Assembly: GCA_026874595.1 (NCBI GenBank)
Contig: CM049308.1
Coordinates: 97,142,624 to 97,206,623 of the forward strand
Direction of reading: 5' to 3'
DNA length: 64,000 bases
From: Sipunculus nudus
Lineage: Eukaryota > Annelida > Sipuncula > Golfingiida > Sipunculidae
In this document: piece by piece, positions 1 through 13,160 of the stretch
How positions within the stretch are numbered: the stretch's first letter is position 1
How the letters are laid out: each line of letters opens with the position of its first letter
Notes under the pieces: model-generated
Seen by the model: the letters and a program-made list of their open reading frames with translations, nothing else
Database searches by the model: none
Told to the model about the DNA's origin: nothing
Position numbers and translations under genes: made by a program

Positions 1-413
1 CATTAACTGGGGGCTTTTATCAATGGTTTACAGTCATAATCTGGAGGTTGATTTCAATAATTTACAGTAAAAAACTAGGGGTTGTCACCAACAATTTACA
101 GTCATAATCTGAGGGTTTTCATTAATAATTTACAGTCAACATCTGGAGACTGTCATCAATAATTTACAGTCAAAACCTGGAGGTTGTCTTCAATAATTTA
201 CAGTCATGACCTGGTGGTTGTCTTCAATAATTTACAGTCATAATCTGGAGGTTGTTATCCATAAATTACAATCATAATCTGGAGGTTGTTATCAATAATA
301 TATAGTCATAATCAAAGGGGTTGTTATCAATAATTTACAGTCATAACTAGAGGTTAATCATCAATTATATAAGTTAACAGTCATAATCTGGAGGTTGTCA
401 TCAATAACTGTAT
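1..413. repeat. 35-bp minisatellite (TTTACAGTCATAATCTGGAG type)
   Basis: About a dozen imperfect copies of a ~35-bp unit with core TTTACAGTCATAATCTGGAG followed by GTTGTCATCAATAA. The array probably continues left of the window. The same unit family reappears at 2440-3290, so the intervening repeat (421-2432) seems to interrupt one array. No coding content is visible. Confidence 0.85.
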
Positions 414-420
414 TCCCAGA

Positions 421-2432
421 CAAAGTCGGGATACTATGGTTTCACGACGGTCCCGCCGCCTCCGCCGCCGCAGAAAAACCTTGTGAACGGGATAACTCAA
501 AAAATATTTTTTCAAACTTTACATTTGTATAGATATAGGTAAGGGGACGAAGCCTATTTAAAATGGGGTCATGACCTATGCTAGGAGAGTGACCTTGACC
601 TTGAATAGGTCCATTTTTTGCTGAAAATAACACAAATTCTTAAATATCTCAAGTAAGCTTGCATGGACTGGTCCAAAAATCAAGGTGACTGAAGATCTTG
701 GATAGCCTTGTGATATACCGGAAACTGGTGGCGCCACCTATTATCCTTTTCTTGTTTTTACGCCCTTTAATACCTCCATAATTGCCACTTGACAGTACTG
801 TAAGCATTATAAGTCAAAAACTAATGGACAGATTTCTTTCATATTATGCACATGTAGAGAGATGGGTTATGGGATGAGGTCTATTTACATTTGGGTCATG
901 ACCTTTACCATGAGAGTGGCCTTGACCTTTAATGTGTCCATATTTGGTGAAAATCACACACCTCTTATGATATCTCCAGTGTTGACAGCCATATGGATTT
1001 CAAACGTGACTTATGTATGGCCCACTACTAAAGTAAGAACCCTTTAGGTTCTAGGATCATGAGCTCAAAGGTCAAGGTCACTTGACTCGCATCTTAAAAG
1101 ATACTGTAGATGCATTTTAAGCCAAACTTTCATCTCAGACCTTTCATCTTGCACATATAGTTCATCTGCCAATAGAGGAAGACCCCCATCAATTTTGAGG
1201 TCACAAGGTCAAAGGTGAAGGTCACAGGAGCCATCTGTCCAAAAATTAGTTTCTGGATGATATTTCCTGCTTTTATTGATGTATGGATTTCAAACTTGAC
1301 TTGTATATGTCCCATTGGAAAAGCAAGACCCGAATTGATTTTGGGGTCATGAGGTCAAAGGTCAAGGTCACAGGACACATCTTTAAAAAGATTGTGGATG
1401 CATTTTCAGCCAAACATTTCATCTCAGACATTTCATCTTGCACATATAGTTCATCTGCCAATAGAGGAAGACGCCTGTCAATTGTGATGTCACAAGGTCA
1501 AAGGTGAAGGTCACAGGAGCCATCTGTCCAAAAATTAGTTTCTGGATGATATTTCCTGCTTTTATTGATGTATGGATTTCAAACTTGACTTGTATATGTC
1601 CCATTGGAAAAGCAAGACCCGAATTGATTTTGGGGTCATGAGGTCAAAGGTCAAGGTCACAGGACACATCTTTAAAAAGATTGTGGATGCATTTTCAGCC
1701 AAACATTTCATCTCAGACATTTCATCTTGCACATACAGTTCCCCTGCCAATAGAGGAAGACGCCTGTCAATTGTGATGTCACAAGGTCAAAGGTGAAGGT
1801 CACAGGAGCCATCTGTCCAAAAATTAGTTCCCGAGATGATAATTCAAGCTTGGATTAATATATGGATTTCAAACCTGACTTATATAAAGCCCATAAATAA
1901 ATCTAGACTTCAATTGATTTATATATAAAAGTGGATGATCAATATCAATTTTAGGGTCACAAGGTCAAAAGTCAAGGCCACAGGAGCCATCTGTCAAAAA
2001 AATTAGTTTCTGGATGATAATTCCTGCTTTTATTGATGTATAGATTTCAAACTTGACTTATATATGTCCCACTGGAAAAGCAAGACCCCAATTGATTTTG
2101 GGGTCATGAGGTCAATAGTCAAAGTCACCGGACATCTTTAAAAAGATTGTGGATGCATTTTCAGCCAAAAATTTCATCTCAGACATTTCATCTTGCACGT
2201 ATAATTCCCCTGCCAATAGAGGAAGACGCCTGTCAATTGTGATGTCACAAGGTCAAAGGTGAAGGTCACAGGAGCCATCTGTCCAAAAATTAGTTCCCGA
2301 GATGATAATTCAAGCTTGGATTAATATATGGATTTCAAACCTGACTTATATAAAGCCCATTAATAAATCTAGACTTCTGTTGATTTATATATAAAAGTGG
2401 ATGATCAATATCAATTTTAGGGTCACAAGGAA
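421..2432. repeat. Old dispersed repeat with 289-bp internal tandem segments
   Basis: Non-coding repeat interrupting the 35-bp array. It holds two almost identical 289-bp segments (1219-1507 and 1508-1796), a more diverged partial segment before them and another at about 1985-2275. Each segment contains runs such as GAGGTCAAAGGTCAAGGTCAC and ATGGATTTCAAACTTGACTT. Related sequence occurs at 26.1-26.6, 31.0-31.45 and 43.0-43.5 kb. A perfect 12-bp palindrome GGTGGCGCCACC (727-738) is shared with 25860-25871. Short open frames here are products of the repeats. Confidence 0.8.
1352..1370 (+). promoter_or_regulatory. Perfect nuclear-receptor-type DR1 plus third half-site (in repeat)
   Basis: The sequence reads AGGTCA-A-AGGTCA-AGGTCA. 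The first two half-sites form a perfect DR1, the HNF4/RXR-type element. The third gives TCAAGGTCA, the extended monomer site of the ERR/SF-1/FTZ-F1 class. The motif is seen directly; function is unknown. The same 19-mer occurs at 1641-1659, 26158-26176, 43101-43119 and 43519-43537, with a one-base variant at 31271-31289. Confidence 0.45.
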
Positions 2433-2439
2433 AAGTTAC

Positions 2440-3262
2440 AGTCATAATCGGGGGAGGGGGGTTGTCATAAATGATTTACAGTCATAATCTGGGGGTTGTC
2501 ACAAATAACAGACAGTCATTATCAGGGGGGTTGTCATCCAAATTTTACAGTCATAATCTGAGGGTTGTCACCAAAATTTTACAGTCATAATCTGAGGGTT
2601 GTCATCAATAATTAACAGTCATAATCCTTGGGTTGTCTTCAATAATTTACAGTCATAATGGGGGGGGGGGGGGGGGTGTTATGAAAAGTTTACAGTCATA
2701 ATCGGGGGGAAAGGGGGGGGGGGGGGTTGTCATAAATAATTTACAGTCATAATCCGGGGGTTGTCACAAATAACAGTCATAATCAGGGGGGGGGGGGGGG
2801 TTGTCATCCAAATTTTACAGTCATAATCTGAGGGGTTGTCATCAATAATTTACACTCATAATCTGAGGGTTGTCGTCAATAATTTACAGTCATAATCCTT
2901 GGGTTGTCTTCAATAATTTACAGTCATAATGGGGGGGGTGGTGGTGAAAAATTTACAGTCATAATCGGGGTAAGGGGGGGGGGGGGGGGTTGTCATAAAT
3001 AATTTACAGTCATAATCCGGGGGTTGTAACAAATAACAAACAGTCATAATCAGTGGGGGTGTCATCAAATTTTACCGTCATAATCTGAGGGGTTGTCATC
3101 AATAATTTACAGTCATAATCTGGGGGTTGTCACAAAAAAACGGAAAGTCATAATTTGAGGGTTGTCATAAAAAAAAAATTCAGTTATAATCTGAGGGTTG
3201 TAATCAATAAAATACAGTCATAATCCTGGGGTTGTCACAAATAATAGACATTCATAATCTGA
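2440..3262. repeat. 35-bp minisatellite, G-tract variant
   Basis: Same unit family as the start of the window (TTTACAGTCATAATC...GTTGTCA), but many units have gained runs of 8-17 G between CATAATC and GTTGTC, for example near 2660, 2710, 2790 and 2970. G-tract length differs between neighbouring units, as expected for slippage-prone sequence. No gene is seen. Confidence 0.85.
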
Positions 3263-3560
3263 GGGTTGTCATCAATAACTTACAGTCATAATCTACGTTC
3301 CTCTTCTCTTGTGTCCTATCTGTCCTTATTGTTCAAGGTCTGTGTCGAGTGAGAAGTGATTCATATTTCAATTTTATCTGCTGCTATATACTAAAAACTC
3401 ATATTATAAAACAGGGTTGTCATCAATAACTTACAGTCATAATCTACGTTCGTCTTCTCTTGGGTCCTATCTCTCCTTTATGGTCACGGTCTGTGTCGAC
3501 TGAGAAGTGATTCATATTTCAATTTTATCTGTTGCTATATACTAAAAACTCAAATGATAA
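3263..3560. repeat. Two-copy 151-bp direct duplication
   Basis: 3263-3413 and 3414-3560 are near-identical. Each begins with the last 35-bp-type unit (GGGTTGTCATCAATAACTTA) and runs through ACGTTC(C/G)TCTTCTCTTG to TATACTAAAAACTCA. It looks like a duplication of the array edge with its flank. Confidence 0.75.
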
Positions 3561-3724
3561 AAAAATATAAATTAACTAGTTGAGTGAAACCCTGTTCGGT
3601 ACCTTTTAACGTAGTTATGATATCAATGGTTTACTCTTGCTCTGTTTATACTGACGCAGTGCAGCAGATGTACAGTAATCTAGGCTTTCACAGGGCAGCA
3701 GATGTACAGTAATCTAAGCTTACA
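3561..3724. other. Short unique spacer with a ~33-bp duplication
   Basis: Unique sequence between arrays. GCAGCAGATGTACAGTAATC occurs twice about 33 bp apart, near 3660-3720, directly before the 52-bp array. Confidence 0.5.
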
Positions 3725-6700
3725 TCGTGAATTCCTGATCACGTACTCGTCTACATGTTTACATGTAACATGTGTGCCGTGTATTCATGGTCACGTACTA
3801 GTCTACATGTTTACATGTAACAGGTATGCCTTGAATTCCTGATCACGTACTAGTCTACATGTTTACATGTAACAGGTTTGCCTTGAATTCATGATCACGT
3901 ACTCGTCTATATGTTTACATGTAACAAGTGTGTCGTGTATTCATGATTACGTCCTCGTCTACATGTTTACACGTTTCAGGTGTGCCGTGTATTCCCTGAT
4001 CACGTACTCGTCTACATGTTTACATGTAACAGGTGTGCCGTGTATTCATGGTCACGTACTCGTCTACATGTTTACATGTTTCAGGTGTACCGTGAATTCC
4101 TGATCACGTACTCGTCTACATGTTTACATGTAACAGGTGTGCTGTGTATTCATGGTCACATACTCGTCTACATGTTTACATGTTTCAGGTTTACCGTGAA
4201 TTCCTGATCACGTACTCGTCTACATGTTTACAGGTTTCAGGTGTGCCGTGTTACCCTGATCACGTACTCGTCTACATGTTTACATGTAACAGGTGTGCCG
4301 TGTATTCATGATTACGTACTCGTCTACATGTTTACATGGAACAGGTGTGCCGTGTATTCCTGATCACGTACTCGTCTACATGTTTACATGTAACAGGTGT
4401 GCCGTGTATTCATTGTCACGTACTCGTCTACATGTTTACAAGTTTCAAGTGTACCGTGAATTCCTGATCACGTACTCGTCTTCATGTTTACATGTATCAG
4501 GTCTGCCGTGTTTTCATGATCACGTACTCGTCTACATGTTTACATGTAACAGGTGTGCCGTGTATTCATGGACATGTAACAGGTGTGCCGTGTATTCCTG
4601 ATCACGTACTCGTCTACATGTTTACATGTAACAGGTGTGCCGTGTATTCCTGATCACGTACTCGTCTACATGTTTACATGTATCAGGGGTGCCATGTATT
4701 CATGATCACGTACTCGTCTACATGTTTACATGTATCAGGTGTGCCGTGTATTCATGATCACGTACTCGTCTACATGTTTACATGTAACAGGTGTAACGTG
4801 TATTCCTGATCACGCACTCGTCTACATGTTTACATGTAACAGGTGTGCCGTTTATTCCTGATCACGTACTCGTCTACATGTTTACATGTAACAGGTGTGC
4901 CGTGTATTCCTGATCACGTACTCGTCTACATGTTTACATGTATCAGGTGTGCCGTGTATTCCTGATCACGTACTCGTCTTCATGTTTACATGTATCAGGT
5001 GTGCCATGTATTCCTGATCACGTACTCGTCTACATGTTTACATGTATCAAGAGTGCCGTGTTTTCCTGATCACGTACTCGTCTACATGTTTACATGTATC
5101 AGGTGTGCCGTGTATTCCTGATCACGTACTCGTCTACATGTTTTCATGTATCAGGTGTCCCGTTTATTCCTGTTCACGTACTCGTCTACATGTTTACATG
5201 TTTCAAGTGTACCGTGAATTCCTGATCACGTACTCGTCTACATGTTTACATGTATTAGGTGTGCCGTGTATTCATGACCACGTACTCGTCTACATGTTTA
5301 CATGTAACTGGTGTCCGTGTATTCATGGACATGTAACAGGTGTGCTGTGTATTCCTGATCACGTACTCGTCTACATGTTTACATGTAACAGGTGTGCCGT
5401 GTATTCCTGATCACGTACTCGTCTACATGTTTACATGTATCAGGGGTGCCGTGTATTGATGATCACATACTCGTCTACATGTTTACATGTATCAGGTGTG
5501 CCGTGTATTCATGATCACATACTCGTCTACATGTTTACATGTAACAGGTGTCCCGTGTATTCATGGACATGTAACAGGTGTGCTGTGTATTCCTGATCAC
5601 GTACTCGTCTATATGTTTACATGTATCAGGTGTGCCGTGTATTCCTGATCACGTACTCGTTTACATGTTTACATGTATCAGGTGTGCCGTGTATTCCTGA
5701 TCACGTACTCGTCTACATGTTTACATGTATCAGGTGTGCCGTGTATTCCTGGTCACGTACTCGTCTACATGTTTACATGTAACAGGTGTGCCGTGTATTC
5801 ATGGTGACGTACTCGTCTACATGTTTACATGTAACAGGTGTGCCGTGTATTCATGGTCACGTACTCGTCTACATGTTTACATGTAACAGGTGTGCCGTGT
5901 ATTCATGGTCACGTACTCGTCTACATGTTTACATGTAACAGGTGTGCCGTGTATTCTTGGTCACGTACTCGTCTACATGTTTACATGTATCAGGTGTGCC
6001 GTGTATTCCTGGTCACGTACTCGTCTACATGTTTACATGTATCAGGTGTGCCGTGTATTCCTGATGACGTACTGGTCTACATGTTTACATGTATCAGGTG
6101 TGCCGTGTATTCCTGATGACGTACTCGTCTACATGTTTACATGTATCAGGTGTGCCGTGTATTCATGATCACGAACTCGTCTACATGTTTACATGTATCA
6201 GGTGTGCCGTGTATTCCTGATGACGTACTCGTCTACATGTTTACATGTAACAGGTGTGCCGTGTATTGCTGATGACGTACTCGTCTACATGTTTACATGT
6301 ATCAGGTGTGCCGTGTATTCCTGATGACGTACTCGTCTACATGTTTACATGTATCAGGTGTGCCGTGTATTCATGATCACGAACTCGTCTACATGTTTAC
6401 ATGTATCAGGTGTGCCGTGTATTCCTGATGACGTACTCGTCTACATGTTTACATGTATCAGGTGTGCCGTGTATTGCTGATGACGTACTCGTCTACATGT
6501 TTACATGTATCAGGTGTGCCGTGTATTCCTGATAAAGTACTCGTCTACATGTTTACATGTATCAGGGGTGCCGTGTATTCCTAATGACGTACTCGTCTAC
6601 ATGTTTACATGTATCAGGTGTGCCGTGTATTCCAGCTCACGTCCTCGTCTATATGTTTACATGTATCAGGTGTGGCGTGTATTCCTGCTCACGTCCTCGT

Positions 6701-9700
6701 TTACATGTTTACATGTATCAGGTGTGCCGTGTATTCCTGCTCACGTCCTCGTCTACATGTTTACATGTATCAGGTGTTCCGTGTATTCCTGATCACGTCC
6801 TCGTCTACATGTTTACGTGTATCAGGTGTGCCGTGTATTCCTGATCACGTCCTCGTCTACATGTTTACTTGTATCAGGTGTGCCGTGTATTCCTGATGAC
6901 GTACTCGTCTCCATGTTTACATGTATCAGGTGTGCCGTGTATTCCTGATCACGTACTCGTCCAAATGTTCACATGTATCAGGTGTGCCGTGTATTCCTGA
7001 TCACGTACTCGTCCAAATGTTTACATGTATCAGGTGTGCCGTGTATTGCTGATCACGTACTCGTCTACATGTTTACATGTATCAGGTGTGCCGTGTATTC
7101 CTGACCACGTACTCGTCTACATGTTTACATGTATCAGGTGTGCCGTGTATTCCTGACCACGTACTCGTCTACATGTTTTCATGTATCAGGTGTGCCGTGT
7201 ATTCCTGATCACGTACGCGTCTACATGTTTACATGTATCAGGTGTGCCGTGTATTCCTGATCACGTACTCGTCTATATGTATATGTATCAGGTGTGCCGT
7301 GTATTCATGATCACGTACTCGTCTACATGTTTACATGTATCAGGTGTGCCGTGTATTCATGATCACGTACTCGTCTACATGTTTACATGTAACATGTGTG
7401 CCGTGTATTCATGGTCACGTACTAGTCTACATGTTTACATGTAACAGGTATGCCTTGAATTCCTGATCACGTACTAGTCTACATGTTTACATGTAACAGG
7501 TTTGCCTTGAATTCATGATCACGTACTCGTCTATATGTTTACATGTAACAGGTGTGTCGTGTATTCATGATTACGTCCTCGTCTACATGTTTACACGTTT
7601 CAGGTGTGCCGTGTATTCCCTGATCACGTACTCGTCTACATGTTTACATGTAACAGGTGTGCCGTGTATTCATGGTCACGTACTCGTCTACATGTTTACA
7701 TGTTTCAGGTGTAGCGTGAATTCCTGATCACGTACTCGTCTACATGTTTACATGTAACAGGTGTGCTGTGTATTCATGGTCACATACTCGTCTACATGTT
7801 TACATGTTTCAGGTTTACCGTGAATTCCTGATCACGTACTCGTCTACATGTTTACAGGTTTCAGGTGTGCCGTGTTACCCTGATCACGTACTCGTCTACA
7901 TGTTTACATGTAACAGGTGTGCCGTGTATTCATGATTACGTACTCGTCTACATGTTTACATGGAACAGGTGTGCCGTGTATTCCTGATCACGTACTCGTC
8001 TACATGTTTACATGTAACAGGTGTGCCGTGTATTCATTGTCACGTACTCGTCTACATGTTTTCAAGTTTCAAGTGTACCGTGAATTCCTGATCACGTACT
8101 CGTCTACATGTTTACATGTATCAGGTCTGCCGTGTTTTCATGATCACGTACTCGTCTACATGTTTACATGTAACAGGTGTGCCGTGTATTCATGGACATG
8201 TAACAGGTGTGCCGTGTATTCCTGATCACGTACTCGTCTACATGTTTACATGTGACAGGTGTGCCGTGTATTCCTGATCACGTACTCGTCTACATGTTTA
8301 CATGTATCAGGGGTGCCATGTATTCATGATCACATACTCGTCTACATGTTTACATGTAACAGGTGTAACGTGTATTCCTGATCACGCACTCGTCTACATG
8401 TTTACATGTAACAGGTGTGCCGTTTATTCCTGATCACGTACTCGTCTACATGTTTACATGTAACAGGTGTGCCGTGTATTCCTGATCACGTACTCGTCTA
8501 CATGTTTACATGTATCAGGTGTGCCGTGTATTCCTGATCACGTACTCGTCTTCATGTTTACATGTATCAGGTGTGCCATGTATTCCTGATCACGTACTCG
8601 TCTACATGTTTACATGTATCAAGAGTGCCGTGTTTTCCTGATCACGTACTCGTCTACATGTTTACATGTATCAGGTGTGCCGTGTATTCCTGATCACGTA
8701 CTCGTCTACATGTTTTCATGTATCAGGTGTCCCGTTTATTCCTGTTCACGTACTCGTCTACATGTTTACATGTTTCAAGTGTACCGTGAATTCCTGATCA
8801 CGTACTCGTCTACATGTTTACATGTATTAGGTGTGCCGTGTATTCATGACCACGTACTCGTCTACATGTTTACATGTAACTGGTGTCCCGTGTATTCATG
8901 GACATGTAACAGGTGTGCTGTGTATTCCTGATCACGTACTCGTCTACATGTTTACATGTAACAGGTGTGCCGTGTATTCCTGACCACGTACTCGTCTACA
9001 TGTTAACATGTATCAGGGGTGCCGTGTATTGATGATCACATACTCGTCTACATGTTTACATGTATCAGGTGTGCCGTGTATTCATGATCACATACTCGTC
9101 TACATGTTTACATGTAACAGGTGTCCCGTGTATTCATGGACATGTAACAGGTGTGCTGTGTATTCCTGATCACGTACTCGTCTATATGTTTACATGTATC
9201 AGGTGTGCCGTGTATTCCTGATCACGTACTCGTTTACATGTTTACATGTATCAGGTGTGCCGTGTATTCCTGATCACGTACTCGTCTACATGTTTACATG
9301 TGTCAGGTGTGCCGTGTATTCCTGGTCACGTACTCGTCTACATGTTTACATGTAACAGGTGTGCCGTGTATTCATGGTGACGTACTCGTCTACATGTTTA
9401 CATGTAACAGGTGTGCCGTGTATTCATGGTCACGTACTCGTCTACATGTTTACATGTAACAGGTGTGCCGTGTATTCATGGTCACGTACTCGTCTACATG
9501 TTTACATGTAACAGGTGTGCCGTGTATTCTTGGTCACGTACTCGTCTACATGTTTACATGTATCAGGTGTGCCGTGTATTCCTGGTCACGTACTCGTCTA
9601 CATGTTTACATGTATCAGGTGTGCCGTGTATTCCTGATGACGTACTGGTCTACATGTTTACATGTATCAGGTGTGCCGTGTATTCCTGATGACGTACTCG

Positions 9701-11085
9701 TCTACATGTTTACATGTATCAGGTGTGCCGTGTATTCATGATCACGAACTCGTCTACATGTTTACATGTATCAGGTGTGCCGTGTATTCCTGATGACGTA
9801 CTCGTCTACATGTTTACATGTAACAGGTGTGCCGTGTATTGCTGATGACGTACTCGTCTACATGTTTACATGTATCAGGTGTGCCGTGTATTCCTGATGA
9901 CGTACTCGTCTACATGTTTACATGTATCAGGTGTGCCGTGTATTCATGATCACGAACTCGTCTACATGTTTACATGTATCAGGTGTGCCGTGTATTCCTG
10001 ATGACGTACTCGTCTACATGTTTACATGTATCAGGTGTGCCGTGTATTGCTGATGACGTACTCGTCTACATGTTTACATGTATCAGGTGTGCCGTGTATT
10101 CCTGATAAAGTACTCGTCTACATGTTTACATGTATCAGGGGTGCCGTGTATTCCTGATGACGTACTCGTCTACATGTTTACATGTATCAGGTGTGCCGTG
10201 TATTCCAGCTCACGTCCTCGTCTATATGTTTACATGTATCAGGTGTGGCGTGTATTCCTGCTCACGTCCTCGTTTACATGTTTACATGTATCAGGTGTGC
10301 CGTGTATTCCTGCTCACGTCCTCGTCTACATGTTTACATGTATCAGGTGTTCCGTGTATTCCTGATCACGTCCTCGTCTACATGTTTACGTGTATCAGGT
10401 GTGCCGTGTATTCCTGATCACGTCCTCGTCTACATGTTTACTTGTATCAGGTGTGCCGTGTATTCCTGATGACGTACTCGTCTCCATGTTTACATGTATC
10501 AGGTGTGCCGTGTATTCCTGATCACGTACTCGTCCAAATGTTCACATGTATCAGGTGTGCCGTGTATTCCTGATCACGTACTCGTCCAAATGTTTACATG
10601 TATCAGGTGTGCCGTGTATTGCTGATCACGTACTCGTCTACATGTTTACATGTATCAGGTGTGCCGTGTATTCCTGACCACGTACTCGTCTACATGTTTA
10701 CATGTATCAGGTGTGCCGTGTATTCCTGACCACGTACTCGTCTACATGTTTTCATGTATCAGGTGTGCCGTGTATTCCTGATCACGTACGCGTCTACATG
10801 TTTACATGTATCAGGTGTGCCGTGTATTCCTGATCACGTACTCGTCTATATGTATATGTATCAGGTGTGCCGTGTATTCATGATCACGTACTCGTCTACA
10901 TGTTTACATGTATCAGGTGTGCCGTGTATTCATGATCACGTACTCGTCTACATGTTTTCATGTATCAGGTGTGCCGTGTATTCATGATCACGTACTCGTC
11001 TTCATGTTTACATGTATCCGGTGTGCCATGTATTGCTGATCACGTACTCGTCTACATGTTTACATGTATCAGGTGTGCCTTGTAT
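3725..11085. repeat. 52-bp satellite array with a ~3.6-kb higher-order duplication
   Basis: About 140 head-to-tail units of 52 bp. The unit reads approximately GTGTGCCGTGTATTCCTGAT, CACGTACTCGTC, then TACATGTTTACATGTA(A/T)CAG. Because 52 is not a multiple of 3, the frame rotates and all three frames give Cys/Val/Tyr-rich pseudo-peptides. The array is built from two long blocks. About 3740-7363 recurs at about 7364-10936 with an offset of 3624 bp, then 3572-3573 bp after one unit was lost near 4740-4790. Matching variants such as ACTAGTC, GATAAAGTAC and GTCCAAATG keep the same order in both blocks. Every unit contains the forkhead core TGTTTAC, and some carry TGACGTAC. No protein is inferred. 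Confidence 0.95.
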
Positions 11086-12317
11086 TTATATATCAGTCAG
11101 ATCAAGCTTGCCCTATCAAGATAATAAGGATTTTTCCAAGTTTTGTGTAGACAGGGTCCTCTGTGCCTCTCTTGGCAGTAAAATATTTGCAGGCCCATGC
11201 GGACCACTTGAGGAGTAGTACACAAAGGGAAGACTAGGGGGCAGTGCATGTAAAACCTCGTCACTTGGAGCTGCTTGACATCTTCAGTCAGTCAGGGCAG
11301 TGCATGTTGCCGACGAGTGCTATCGGGTTACGGGTTTTGGCACCCAAGTTGCACTGATCGACGTACTGTGACAGATGGGAGGGCTGTGATGCAGGAGACT
11401 TTTATTATCATATCTTACTTTACAGTTCATCAGTACATGTGCCGCGAAATGACAACTAACCCTAAACTGTATATTCTGTAAACACTGGAGTCTGACTAGA
11501 AATGAAACACGACTTAGTAGGCATTCATGTTGGCCTGACAGGCCTACTTTGATTCGTGATACATGTCATATGGGATATGCACTCTAGCGGTCATCAATTG
11601 TGTCGCATCGATATCTTTGTAAACAGCCCGAAAACTTGATATTAGGCTGCGAATGATGTACTGACACAAAAAAATACGGGTGGAATATTGCTAACCAAAA
11701 TCTCATCTCTATGAAAACCGGTCGTTTCCGGTTATTCGCACATGTTGGCCCCCGTCCAAATTACCCGTGAAGACCTGTTTGTTTGTGGTCAGAAATTCAA
11801 CAATCCTTCAGGGGGGTTTATTGTTATAACAAGAATAGTGGGGAACAGCCGGTAATCAAGAGTTACTCACAAATGGACTTCATTAATTATGATTATGATT
11901 ATGCTATATATATCTTGGGCATGTGAGAGATCTTTAGTTTGGTCTTTTCATTAATAGTTTTAACTCTGACTGCCACTATGAAATCTAAAGATCCAGTCTG
12001 GCAAACTTTCTTTATTAATATATGTGATGTTACTCATCTATTGGAAAGAAACTTGTTTTTCATGGACATTCACCGTATTTTTTCCTCATCATTTGATCAT
12101 ATGCATTCCTGCAGTGATTCTTAGATTAAAAAGGAGGCTTCTAGAAAAGTTCATACTGCCCATAAAACCCCCATGTAAACACCCGGGTAGTAAGTGGTAT
12201 TACCCGCCCGGGTTTACCCGCCCAACCCCGTATGAGGTTTTAGAAAGTACATAAGCACATCCAGCGGTCGGTCTGACAGCGAATATATAGGTCAAGAGGC
12301 ACTGTTTACTTACATGT
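11086..12317. other. Unique sequence, no gene recognised
   Basis: Non-repetitive sequence between arrays. Only short open frames with no recognisable domain are present. A small inverted motif CGGGTA...TACCCG lies near 12185-12205. I cannot assign a function. Confidence 0.4.
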
Positions 12318-12465
12318 TGATCGTCAGGCGCTATCTACATACATGTCCGTCGTGAGGCGCTGTCCACGTACACGTCGGTCGTGAGGCGCTGTCTACTACA
12401 TGTCGGTCGAGGACGCTGTCTACGTATACGTCCGTCGCGAGGCGCTGTCTAAAATGAAAATTTTT
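12318..12465. repeat. Short ~35-bp tandem repeat (GTGAGGCGCTGTC)
   Basis: Four to five imperfect copies of a GC-rich unit containing CGTCGTGAGGCGCTGTCTAC. It lies just before the 33-bp array and is of different sequence. Confidence 0.7.
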
Positions 12466-12479
12466 GCATCCACGTTGAG

Positions 12480-13160
12480 ACCGACCATTCAAAGCATGGC
12501 ACTCTGACAGAGACTGACAATTCATAGCATGGCACTCTGACAGAGACTGACAATTCATAGCATGGCACTCTGACAGAGGTTGACAATTCATAGCATGGCA
12601 CTCTGACAGAGACTGACAATTTATAGCATGGCACTCTAACAGAGGTTGACAATTCATAGCATGGCACTCTGACAGAGACGGACAATTCATAGCGTGGCAC
12701 TCTGACAGAGACTGACAATTCATAGCATGGCACTCTGACAGAGACTGACAATCCATAGCATGACACTCTGACAGAGGCTGACAATTCATAGCATGGCACT
12801 CTGACAGAGACTGACAATTCATAGCATGGCACTCTGACAGACACTGATAATTCATAGCGTGGCACTCTGACAGAGACGGACAGTTCGTAGCATGGCACTC
12901 TGACAGAGACTGAGAATCCATAGCATGACACTCTGACAGAGGCTGACAATTCATAGCGTGGCACTCTGACAGAGACTGACAATTCATAGCGTGGCACTCT
13001 GACAGAGACTGACAATTCATAGCATGGCACTCTCACAGACACTGATAATTCATAGCGTGGCACTCTGACAGAGACGGACAGTTCATAGCATGACACTCTG
13101 ACAGAGACTGACAATTCAAAGCATGGCACTCTGACAGAGACGGACAGCTCATAGCATGGT
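12480..13160. repeat. 33-bp minisatellite array, open in several frames
   Basis: About 20 units of 33 bp: AGCATGGCACTCTGACAGAG then ACTGACAATTCAT. Because 33 is a multiple of 3, two minus-strand frames stay open right through. One gives MNCQSLSECHA repeats (229 codons), the other CYELSVSVRVP repeats (275 codons). Two frames open over the same repeat, no splice context, no signal peptide and no unique flanking domain argue for a non-coding array. Each unit contains the small palindrome CTCTGACAGAG. Confidence 0.85.

Noticed and set aside
3891-11218. Many overlapping + frames of 60-122 codons (CLHVSGVPCIPDHVLVYMF type)
   Set aside because: They are the three frames of the 52-bp unit; the frame rotates each unit and a TGA recurs in TATTCCTGATCA. 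No gene structure.
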